In this document: piece by piece, positions 56,751 to 64,000 of the stretch
How the letters are laid out: every line of letters begins with the position of its first letter
How positions within the stretch are numbered: the stretch's first letter is position 1
DNA from: Paenibacillus sp. Marseille-Q4541
GTDB lineage: Bacteria > Bacillota > Bacilli > Paenibacillales > Paenibacillaceae
Assembly (NCBI RefSeq): GCF_018310695.1
Contig: NZ_JAGXCY010000005.1
Coordinates: 186,001 to 250,000, forward strand
Direction of reading: 5' to 3'
DNA length: 64,000 bases
Translations under genes and position numbers: made by a program
The notes under the pieces: generated by a model
What the model was told of the DNA's origin: nothing
Seen by the model: only the letters and a program-made list of their open reading frames with translations
The model's database searches: none

Positions 56751-57098
56751 ATGAACGTTCATGACAAAGCTAACGAACTTGCAAAAGCACTGAAAGAAAG
56801 TGAAGAAGTACAGGAAATTACAGCGGCAATGAAATTGGTGGATGCAGATCCAGAGAGTAAGCGTATGCTAGAGGACTTCCGTAGACGACAAAATGAAATC
56901 CAACAACGGATGATGACGGGCGATATGCCGGCTCAAGAAGAAATGGAACAGATGGAAAAATCATTTGAAGTACTAAGTCTGAACCTGAGTATTCGCAGAT
57001 TATTCGAAGCGGAGCGTCGTTTGAGCACGGTAATTGAAGATGTAAACAAGATCATTATGGAGAGTCTCCAACATCTTTATGGCGGACCTGCTAACTAA
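56751..57098 (+). CDS. yheA: YlbF/YmcA-family protein YheA
   Basis: A helical protein of 115 residues. NVHDKANELAKALKES at the start and VDADPESKRMLEDFRRRQNE are the family signature. YheA sits next to yheC/yheD in Bacillus subtilis as well, supporting the name. Its relatives YlbF and YmcA bind RNase Y with YaaT; whether YheA does so is unknown. AGGAGG lies 9 bases before the ATG. Confidence 0.87.
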   Translation: MNVHDKANELAKALKESEEVQEITAAMKLVDADPESKRMLEDFRRRQNEIQQRMMTGDMPAQEEMEQMEKSFEVLSLNLSIRRLFEAERRLSTVIEDVNKIIMESLQHLYGGPAN

Positions 57099-57210
57099 TT
57101 AGATCTAGATCGATTCTTTCATTTTCTCGCTCTCTATAATTTGTCCACATATTTTGATTTCTTCACTCATAGAATAGATATATAGATTCATGTGAAGAAG
57201 GAGTGAAAAT

Positions 57211-57525
57211 ATGGTAGGGAAATTAAAATTATCAAAAGCAAAACACGTCATCTACATGCTGATTGCAGGCGGGATGATCTTGTATGCGTTGCCGAATCTA
57301 TCGTTCACAGGCTGGAATGCGGCGTTTAGTGCCACTTGGCTGGGCTTTGCCCTTCTGGTTATCGGAGCTAATCTGCACTTTATTCTCGGCGTGGATGAGG
57401 AGAAGAAGAAAGCACTCGACCGGGTACGAAGATCAAAACTTCGTCAGTGGGAATTGAAGTGGTCGGATGATAAGGAGAGTGGGAAAAAAGTGAAAATCGT
57501 TCCTGCTAAGGAGCGCTCACAGTGA
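57211..57525 (+). CDS. Small membrane protein with basic C-terminus
   Basis: A protein of 104 residues: two hydrophobic segments at about 11-28 (VIYMLIAGGMILYALP) and 40-60 (TWLGFALLVIGANLHFIL), then a charged, Lys/Arg-rich tail. I recognise no family with certainty. AAGGAG precedes the ATG. Followed by a terminator, so it is a single gene. Confidence 0.7.
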   Translation: MVGKLKLSKAKHVIYMLIAGGMILYALPNLSFTGWNAAFSATWLGFALLVIGANLHFILGVDEEKKKALDRVRRSKLRQWELKWSDDKESGKKVKIVPAKERSQ

Positions 57526-57537
57526 ATCTTTCACAGT

Positions 57538-57590
57538 GAGGGTTGTTCTGTAAGCCAGTAGAAATGGCGACAGGACAACCCTTTTTCATT
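57538..57590 (+). terminator. Intrinsic terminator
   Basis: AGGGTTGT and CTGT in the left arm pair with ACAG and ACAACCCT in the right arm, followed by TTTTT. Confidence 0.8.
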
Positions 57591-57684
57591 ATTCTTTTCA
57601 AAAACCTTTTTTTGGGTATTTCCTTCTGTTCATGATATAATGAATACAGACTAGTACAGTTCGGACAAAAAGGGGTGTAACAGA

Positions 57685-59022
57685 GTGGAAGGTCATGAAG
57701 AAACCGTTACGAAGCATGCACAGCTTCTGGAGTACATAGGACAGCTGAAGATCGGAACAAAAATTTCAGTTCGTGGACTTGCTAAAGAAATGGGAGTAAG
57801 TGAGGGGACGGCATATCGTGCAGTTAAGGAAGCCGAAAATGCAGGACTTGTCGTAACAAGAGAAAGAGTCGGAACCGTACGTGTAGAGAAAAGACTACGT
57901 GGTGCATCAGAGCAGCTTACGTTCGGTGATGTGGTGGAGATTGTAGAAGGATACGCACTCGGTGGTAGTGACGGACTGTCTAAACCTTTACATAAGTATG
58001 TGATTGGTGCAATGAAGGAAGAGGCTATGGCCAAATATATTGATGCAGGTAGCTTACTCATTGTAGGGAACCGGGATAATGCTCATACCCTGGCACTGAG
58101 TCAGGGGGCAGGAGTACTGATCACGGGTGGATTTGAAACGAACTCCGAGGTGATACGGCTAGCCAATGAGCTGAGCCTGCCTATTATTTCATCCCGTCAT
58201 GACACCTTCACAGTTGCATCGATGATTAACCGGGCCATTTTTGATCGTCTTATTAAGAAGAAAATCATGCTGGTCGAAGATATTGTGGGGGACAGGCCTA
58301 GAGCCTACTTCCTTAAACTAAGTAGTACGGCTACAGACTTCAGCCGATTGGTCCTTGAAACAGGTGAACTTCGTTTTCCTGTTGTTGATGAGTGGAACCG
58401 GGTCATAGGGATTATAAGTCGCAAGGATGTCATCGAGCTGGAGCATGATCAGGCAATAGATAAAAGTGTGGTACGTAAACCCGTCACAGCCACACTCAAA
58501 ACATCCCTTGCTTCTGCGGCTCAGCTCATGGCTTCGGAGGGGATTGATTATTTACCTATTGTAGATCGGAATCGTAAGCTGATTACTTCCGTCAAACGTA
58601 GAGAAGTACTTGATGCCATGCGGGAAGCACAGAAACAGCCACAGCTTGGAGAAACATTTGACCATTTGATCTGGAACGGGTTTGTAGAAGAACGGGGACC
58701 CGAAGGAGATATTAGGTATGATGGAATTGTTATCCCTCAGATGGCAACGGATCTTGGTACGATCTCGGAAGGGGTTCTTGTCAATTTAATGACACAAGCA
58801 GGCTATAAAGCAGCACAGGAGAGAACAGGCAGTGATCACGTACTGGAGAATATAACGACTTATTTTGTCCGGCCTGTTCAGATCGAAGACAAGATTAGCA
58901 TTGTCCCATCCGTACTTGAACTTAGTAGACGTAACTGTAAACTCGATATTGATATTATACGCGAGGATGAAAAGCTGATATGTAAAGCAATTATGACACT
59001 TCAATCCATTGATCGGGTATAG
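57685..59022 (+). CDS. ytoI: CBS/DRTGG/hotdog-domain protein YtoI
   Basis: A protein of 445 residues. Domains in order: helix-turn-helix (about 20-60, GLAKEMGVSEGTAYRAVKEA), DRTGG-like domain (70-185), two CBS motifs (195-310, with FPVVDEWNRVIGIISRKDV and YLPIVDRNRKLITSVKRREV), and a C-terminal hotdog/thioesterase-like part. This is the layout of Bacillus subtilis YtoI. CBS pairs bind adenine nucleotides, so it may be a nucleotide-responsive regulator; its function is not established. Start is GTG at about 57685 after AAGGGGTG. Confidence 0.88.
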   Translation: MEGHEETVTKHAQLLEYIGQLKIGTKISVRGLAKEMGVSEGTAYRAVKEAENAGLVVTRERVGTVRVEKRLRGASEQLTFGDVVEIVEGYALGGSDGLSKPLHKYVIGAMKEEAMAKYIDAGSLLIVGNRDNAHTLALSQGAGVLITGGFETNSEVIRLANELSLPIISSRHDTFTVASMINRAIFDRLIKKKIMLVEDIVGDRPRAYFLKLSSTATDFSRLVLETGELRFPVVDEWNRVIGIISRKDVIELEHDQAIDKSVVRKPVTATLKTSLASAAQLMASEGIDYLPIVDRNRKLITSVKRREVLDAMREAQKQPQLGETFDHLIWNGFVEERGPEGDIRYDGIVIPQMATDLGTISEGVLVNLMTQAGYKAAQERTGSDHVLENITTYFVRPVQIEDKISIVPSVLELSRRNCKLDIDIIREDEKLICKAIMTLQSIDRV

Positions 59023-59025
59023 AAC

Positions 59026-59070
59026 AAAAAGCGAAAAGTCCTCCTTACACAGGAGACTTTTCGCTTTTTT
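59026..59070. terminator. Bidirectional intrinsic terminator
   Basis: AAAAAGCGAAAAGTC pairs with GACTTTTCGCTTTTT, with an inner TCCT/AGGA, between ytoI and the convergent ytpI, whose last codons lie in the stem. Confidence 0.88.
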
Positions 59071-59365
59071 GATTGGAATAATAACTGCGGTTTCGAATAC
59101 CAGCAAAAACATGAAATGCCCCAAGCACAAGAAAGAGCGCTTCTACAATGACGGAAACCGTAGATCCTTGAAACATGAACATTTGGATACAGGCCAGCAC
59201 AATGAGCATGATCCCCATCCAGATGTTGGTTGTTGCCTGCATAACACCTTTTTGCTGCGGATCACGTGTACGTCTGCTTCGAATACTGGAAAATGCTGCA
59301 GTTACCGTAGAGACAAGAAGAAGGGCAAACAATGCATATCTTATGATATCAAGCATGAGTAGCAA
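59045..59365 (-). CDS. ytpI: YtpI-like membrane protein
   Basis: About 106 residues from TTG 59365, 6 bases after AAAGGAG; an ATG at 59356 lies 3 codons later. Three hydrophobic segments, with NIWMGIMLIVLACIQMFMF and LFLVLGAFHVFAGIRNRSYY matching the YtpI family. Function unknown. In Bacillus subtilis ytpI also lies beside ytoI, which supports the name. The stop is inside the shared terminator stem. Confidence 0.75.
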   Translation of the reverse strand: MLLMLDIIRYALFALLLVSTVTAAFSSIRSRRTRDPQQKGVMQATTNIWMGIMLIVLACIQMFMFQGSTVSVIVEALFLVLGAFHVFAGIRNRSYYSNQKSEKSPV

Positions 59366-59464
59366 AGACAGCTCCTTTTGTAGAAAGTGTAAATCATGCT
59401 GTCCACATTGTATCATGAATCGTAGTTTTATATTGAAAATATTACCATCATATAAGCAATAATA

Positions 59465-59950
59465 TTAGCGGTTCAAGGGCGTGATCTCTACCCATACTTG
59501 GAGTACGCCTTCCATAACAAGCATGGTCGTGATTTTCACAGAATAGGGCTTCTCTCTTACTGTATATGTTTTTTTATCCATCATAATTCGGGTCATTTTA
59601 CTATATTCATCGATGTTGTATACATCTCTTCCCCGCAGTACCTCAAGGTCATCTCCTAAAAGCTGAATGATCTCTTTCACGGAGACCGAGTCGGGAATCT
59701 TGTCCGATTCTTCTGCACGGATATTAATTTCCTTGATTACGGTCTGTCTCTTGCTGTACTTCTTTAAATTTTTAATATCATCGATGTACTGCTCCTCCTG
59801 AATCTTCAGGTCCTTATTTTCAAGCCACAGCTCGTTATAACTTGCATGAAAGATGGCATTATAGACAATGCATCCCACAATCATACCTAGTACAAACACA
59901 CCGGATAACTGCATAAAAGGACGTAAACGATAGGTTGGGGGTACACGCAT
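59465..59950 (-). CDS. ytrI: Sporulation membrane protein YtrI
   Basis: A protein of 161 residues: membrane helix at about 13-32 (LSGVFVLGMIVGCIVYNAIF), then a coiled-coil (35-75, LENKDLKIQEEQYIDDIKNL) and an alpha/beta C-terminal domain. YtrI works with YtrH in sporulation in Bacillus subtilis, in an operon read by sigma-E. The same ytrH-ytrI order is seen here, 18 bases apart. Confidence 0.85.
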   Translation of the reverse strand: MRVPPTYRLRPFMQLSGVFVLGMIVGCIVYNAIFHASYNELWLENKDLKIQEEQYIDDIKNLKKYSKRQTVIKEINIRAEESDKIPDSVSVKEIIQLLGDDLEVLRGRDVYNIDEYSKMTRIMMDKKTYTVREKPYSVKITTMLVMEGVLQVWVEITPLNR

Positions 59951-59968
59951 GGAACGCTTACCTCCTTC

Positions 59969-60292
59969 CTAATTCCGTATTGTGCAAATCCACTTGACAA
60001 GCTCTGTACCCATATGGGCCCCGAGGAAAGCAAAGATAAGATACAAAATCTGTTTGATTGCCGGTGATAAATTCCCGTCCAGCACATTGCTTTCTATGAC
60101 GCGCATGGGATCAATCGTACCGCCAACGGCTGCGGCAAGTGCCCAAATCTTGATTTTGCCTGCCACATCCAGCATGGTCTGTGTAGGTGGCTGTAAGGAG
60201 ATTACAGCTCCGATACCGCCTAGCATGGCTCCACCAAGTACGATGCCAAAAGCAATAAAGAAATCAAGGATAATTTTAGACATAAAACTCAT
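59969..60292 (-). CDS. ytrH: Sporulation membrane protein YtrH
   Basis: A protein of 107 residues with three hydrophobic segments. IILDFFIAFGIVLGGAMLGG at the start, KIWALAAAVGGTIDPMR in the middle and YLIFAFLGAHMGTELVKW at the end are the YtrH signature. AAGGAGA lies upstream of ATG 60292. Divergent from dnaE, as in Bacillus subtilis. Confidence 0.9.
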   Translation of the reverse strand: MSFMSKIILDFFIAFGIVLGGAMLGGIGAVISLQPPTQTMLDVAGKIKIWALAAAVGGTIDPMRVIESNVLDGNLSPAIKQILYLIFAFLGAHMGTELVKWICTIRN

Positions 60293-60456
60293 ATCTCTGT
60301 CCGTCTCCTTTCTGCTCTCCTTCGCAGATTTACTTCTGAAGGAAGCACACAGCTTGCTTGTACTCTATTCTATGGGCGGAGCCTCCTTTGTTATGATAAA
60401 ATAGAAAAGATAAAATACGTGAAATTACGATGTGTGAGGGAAAGGATGTAAGAGAC

Positions 60457-63400
60457 ATGAGTTCATTTGTGCATTTGCATGTTCATAGCGAATACAGCCT
60501 GCTTGACGGTGCTGCACGGATTGTAGAGCTCGTGGACAAAGCAGCGAAGGACGGGATGAAAGCTCTGGCGTTAACTGACCATGGGGTTATGTACGGAGCA
60601 ATCCCTTTTTATAAAGCATGTGTAGCTAAAGGCATCAAGCCCATTATAGGCTGTGAAGCTTATATGACAGCAGGTTCCCGTCATGATCGGGGAAATCGTA
60701 AGGATCAGCCGATTCATCATTTGATTTTGCTTGCCCAGAATATGACGGGTTATCAGAACTTGATGAAACTTTGTTCTATTGGTCATCTGGAAGGATTTCA
60801 TTACAAACCTCGAATAGATATGGAAAGCCTTGCAAAATACAATGAGGGAATTATTTGTTTAAGTGCATGCCTTGGAGGTGAAATTCCCCAGCATTTATTG
60901 ATGGGCCGTCCGGACGAAGCTAGAGAGGCAGCTATTCGTTATAAAGATATTTTTGGAGACCGTTTCTATCTTGAACTCCAAGATCATGGTCTTGCAGAAC
61001 AGAAGCGTGTCAATCCAGAGCTTATTCGACTCTCGAAAGAGCTTGAGATTCCGCTTGTTGCTACGAATGATGCTCATTATTTATCTGAGGAAGATGCAGA
61101 AGTTCAGGATGTTTTAATTTGTATAGGTACGGGGAAAACCGTGGAAGATGAAGACCGGCTTCGTATCCCTTCCAGCCAGCTTTATTTGAAGAGCAGCGAG
61201 CAGATGCAAAGACTGTTCCCACACGTGCCCGAAGCCATAGCAAACACGGTCCAGATCGCAGACCGCACGGACTTGAAGTTTGAATTTGGGAATTCTATTT
61301 TACCAGCTTATAGACCATTGCCCGATGGACTCACACCAGGAGAATACTTGAAGAAGCTTTGTGAGGAAGGGCTGACTTCCCGGTATCAGGATACGGAGCG
61401 CTGGCTCAGTGAGAAAGGGAAGAAAGAGCTGTTCGATAGACTGTATTATGAACTTGGTGTAATCGAAGAGATGGGCTTCTCGGATTACTTCTTAATCGTA
61501 TGGGATTTCATTGCTTACGCTCATGAGGAAGGAATTGCAACAGGCCCAGGACGGGGTTCGTCTGCGGGCAGTCTCGTTGCTTATGTACTGCGGATCACCA
61601 ATGTAGATCCAATCAAATACCGCCTTCTCTTTGAACGGTTTCTCAACCCGGAACGGATTACGATGCCTGATATAGATATCGATTTTAGTGACGAACGCAG
61701 AGACGAGGTAATTGATTATGTCTCTAGAAAATATGGACGAGAGCATGTTGCCCAGATTATTACGTTTGGAACACTGGCGGCAAGAGCAGCGGTAAGAGAT
61801 GTGGGCAGAGTGCTTGGTATTCCTTATGCTGAGGTGGACAAAGCTGCCAAGCTAATCCCTGGGCAGATTGGTATGAATATTACCAAGGCAATTGAGCTTA
61901 CACCGGAACTTAAAGCGCTCTATGAAACGAAGCCCAAAACGAGAGAATTGCTTGATATGGCAAGAAAAGTGGAGGGAATGCCGAGACATGCTTCTACGCA
62001 CGCAGCGGGTGTTGTTATCTCAAGGGATCCACTCACTGATGCAGTCCCTCTTCAGGAAGGTAGCGAAGGGGCAGCACTGACGCAGTACTCAATGGAAAAT
62101 CTGGAGTCTATTGGTTTGCTTAAGATGGACTTTTTGGGACTGCGAACTTTGTCAATTATTGAGCGTTGTCTTCGCTGGGTTAAAGAGCAGGAAGGGGAGA
62201 CACCGGATTTTCGGTTTATCCCTGATGATGATCATAAGACGTATGAGATGCTGGGGAGCGGTGAGACGACGGGGATTTTCCAATTGGAATCAGCTGGAGT
62301 ACGCAGAGTGCTTAAGGATCTGAAACCTTCCGTTTTTGAAGATATTATTTCTGTTCTTGCTCTATATCGTCCGGGTCCGATGGAATTTATTCCGAAATAC
62401 ATTCAGGGTAAACATGGGCTCATTGAAGTGGATTACCCGCACAAGGATCTAATTCCAATTCTTGAAGATACGTACGGGATCATTGTGTATCAGGAACAGA
62501 TCATGCAGATCGCTTCGAGTATGGCCGGTTTTTCTCTCGGAGAAGCGGATTTGTTACGCCGAGCGGTATCCAAGAAAAAAAGAGAAGTTCTCGATCTTGA
62601 ACGAGAACATTTTGTTAAAGGCAGCCTTGCTGAAGGATACAGCAAGGAGGAAGCGGATCACGTCTATGACATGATTGTCCGTTTTGCCAACTACGGATTT
62701 CCACGTGCTCATGCGGCAGCATACGGAATACTAGCTTTTCAGACAGCTTACTTAAAAGCACATTATCCTGCTCCATTTATGGCTTCCATGTTGACTGCTG
62801 TCATGGGGAATCACCGAAAAGTAGCAGAATATGTTGTCGAATGTAGGCGAATGGGGATTCCTGTACTTCCACCTGACGTGAATGAGAGCGGGATATTATT
62901 TACACCCGTCTTCGGCCAAACAGTAGATTCTTCAAATGATGAACCCGGAAAACTGGAGTGGGCCGGTGGAATTCGTTTTGGTCTTGCTGCGATTAAAAAT
63001 GTTGGGACGCAAGCGATGGAGAGTATCCTGACCGTACGAAGTAAGGAAGGACCTTTTGCAAGTCTGCTCGACTTTTGCAGAAGGGTGGACCTTAGGGTTT
63101 GTAACAAACGCGTTATTGAATCCTTGATTCAGGCAGGTGCGTTTGATCAGCTTCCAGGGCACCGGGCTCAGCTTCTTGCGATGCTCGATGAAGTCGTTGA
63201 AGCGGCACTGAAGTGGCGAAAAGAAAGGGAAGATTTACAGATTCAGCTCTTCGATTTTGTAGAAACTCCTAACTGGGAGATTGAGTATCCGGACATTCCA
63301 CGTCACAGCATGTCACAGCAGCTTGAGCTCGAGCGAGAACTCCTTGGGCTTTATCTCTCAGGTCATCCGCTTGATCATTTTAGCGAGGTACTTGAGACAG

Positions 63401-64000
63401 AAGAAGCGAGCAAACTTATGGAATTAGCAGATACTCCTGATGAGTCAGTGATTGTAACGGCAGGCATGGTGGTATCGGTTAAACCGATAACTACAAAACA
63501 AGGGAAATCAATGGCTTTCATGGAACTTGAGGACCAAATTGAACGGACGGAAGTTGTTCTTTTTCCAGAAGTATGGAAAAAAAGTCAACAGTTAATCGAC
63601 AAGGGAGAATTACTTGCTATTCGTGCCAAAGTACAACTGCAGGATGAAGGATTCAAGCTTCTTGCCGACGAAATAGCTCCATTATCTGGTGAGAATTTGC
63701 GGCGTCTTGCTATACAAAAACAGCGAACCTCGGGACGTCGTGATAAGAAATTTGAACCCGCTTTTCAAGGGAAGACAAGAGTTGCTTCTTCGCCAGAGCA
63801 AGCTCCTGTGGTACCCAGTCATACGAAGGTAAATACGGTGTCAGAAGGTGCTGCTTTGGCGCCTAATGAGGCGGGTGAGGCGGTTAGTGCATCGACTAAC
63901 CTAGAGTCCACTAATAAACCCCGTGTGCGTGTAAAACAACGTGTTTACATGAAGGTTACACCGGCAGCGGAACAGTCAGGTGTCCTTACGAGGCTGAAGG
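60457..64000 (+). CDS. dnaE: DNA polymerase III alpha subunit (partial, runs off the window)
   Basis: 1181 codons are visible, open to the end of the window. The N-terminal PHP domain begins FVHLHVHSEYSLLDG (metal His residues), with LTDHGVM and ATNDAHYL. The polymerase core has PGRGSSAGSLVAY and the catalytic Asp triad in MPDIDIDF (404-410). FPRAHAAAYG is the fingers motif. A C-terminal OB-fold begins at about residue 1000 (IVTAGMVVSVKP). It synthesises lagging-strand DNA and acts in repair. ATG 60457 follows AAAGGATG; only the C-terminal end lies beyond 64000. Confidence 0.97.
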   Translation, partial: MSSFVHLHVHSEYSLLDGAARIVELVDKAAKDGMKALALTDHGVMYGAIPFYKACVAKGIKPIIGCEAYMTAGSRHDRGNRKDQPIHHLILLAQNMTGYQNLMKLCSIGHLEGFHYKPRIDMESLAKYNEGIICLSACLGGEIPQHLLMGRPDEAREAAIRYKDIFGDRFYLELQDHGLAEQKRVNPELIRLSKELEIPLVATNDAHYLSEEDAEVQDVLICIGTGKTVEDEDRLRIPSSQLYLKSSEQMQRLFPHVPEAIANTVQIADRTDLKFEFGNSILPAYRPLPDGLTPGEYLKKLCEEGLTSRYQDTERWLSEKGKKELFDRLYYELGVIEEMGFSDYFLIVWDFIAYAHEEGIATGPGRGSSAGSLVAYVLRITNVDPIKYRLLFERFLNPERITMPDIDIDFSDERRDEVIDYVSRKYGREHVAQIITFGTLAARAAVRDVGRVLGIPYAEVDKAAKLIPGQIGMNITKAIELTPELKALYETKPKTRELLDMARKVEGMPRHASTHAAGVVISRDPLTDAVPLQEGSEGAALTQYSMENLESIGLLKMDFLGLRTLSIIERCLRWVKEQEGETPDFRFIPDDDHKTYEMLGSGETTGIFQLESAGVRRVLKDLKPSVFEDIISVLALYRPGPMEFIPKYIQGKHGLIEVDYPHKDLIPILEDTYGIIVYQEQIMQIASSMAGFSLGEADLLRRAVSKKKREVLDLEREHFVKGSLAEGYSKEEADHVYDMIVRFANYGFPRAHAAAYGILAFQTAYLKAHYPAPFMASMLTAVMGNHRKVAEYVVECRRMGIPVLPPDVNESGILFTPVFGQTVDSSNDEPGKLEWAGGIRFGLAAIKNVGTQAMESILTVRSKEGPFASLLDFCRRVDLRVCNKRVIESLIQAGAFDQLPGHRAQLLAMLDEVVEAALKWRKEREDLQIQLFDFVETPNWEIEYPDIPRHSMSQQLELERELLGLYLSGHPLDHFSEVLETEEASKLMELADTPDESVIVTAGMVVSVKPITTKQGKSMAFMELEDQIERTEVVLFPEVWKKSQQLIDKGELLAIRAKVQLQDEGFKLLADEIAPLSGENLRRLAIQKQRTSGRRDKKFEPAFQGKTRVASSPEQAPVVPSHTKVNTVSEGAALAPNEAGEAVSASTNLESTNKPRVRVKQRVYMKVTPAAEQSGVLTRLK

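Overview
The window looks like a chromosomal segment of a spore-forming, low-to-moderate GC Gram-positive bacterium of the Paenibacillus group (Bacillales). The basis is the sporulation genes (PrkA, SpoVR, YhbH, YtrH/YtrI, PdaA, YheC/YheD), a SufCDSUB operon, an AbrB-type regulator, and a paeninodin-type lasso peptide cluster, a type described from Paenibacillus. Initiation often uses TTG behind strong AGGAGG-like ribosome sites. No rRNA, tRNA, IS element, prophage or CRISPR array was seen.

Layout. 1-6.9 kb: end of serC, trmL, an AbrB-like regulator with a zinc ribbon, a 34-residue membrane protein, a phosphodiester-glycosidase pair, an orphan ComA-like response regulator, a PLP aminotransferase, an azoreductase and a PD-(D/E)XK protein. 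7-17.7 kb: prkA, a short globin-coupled sensor, a LacI regulator, a SEC-C protein, spoVR-yhbH and thrC. 17.7-26.8 kb: lasso peptide cluster. 27-34 kb: zinc-ribbon protein, pdaA, degV, small membrane proteins, yunC, mtnK-mtnA. 34-40 kb: dps and sufCDSUB. 40.5-50 kb: two HD-GYP proteins (one with a lost metal ligand) around a MoaD-MoaE fusion and yunD, then yfkAB, a calcium P-type ATPase and a HAD phosphatase. 50-57 kb: five tandem YheC/YheD ATP-grasp genes plus yheA. 57-64 kb: ytoI, ytpI, ytrI-ytrH and most of dnaE.

The most interesting region is the operon at 17.97-26.22 kb: sulfotransferase, lasso cyclase, precursor peptide, HPr-kinase-like peptide kinase, RRE protein (B1), leader peptidase (B2), nucleotidyltransferase-like protein and ABC exporter. 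The genes overlap or lie close together. A stand-alone APS kinase gene (cysC), which would supply the sulfotransferase cofactor PAPS, lies 37 bases beyond the exporter on the opposite strand. The precursor has a WxxP leader motif, a Thr at leader position -2, and a 25-residue core with Ala1, Asp9 (expected 9-residue ring) and a C-terminal Ser25. Tyr19 of the core sits among Asp residues, a context like that of protein tyrosine sulfation. I infer a phosphorylated, possibly glycosylated and possibly sulfated lasso peptide. Sulfation is a hypothesis from gene context. The operon is preceded by two matching palindromes, each lying between -35-like and -10-like hexamers.

Start sites were adjusted where a ribosome binding site or family length favoured an internal start. 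Names are from motif recognition by eye; no database search was possible.
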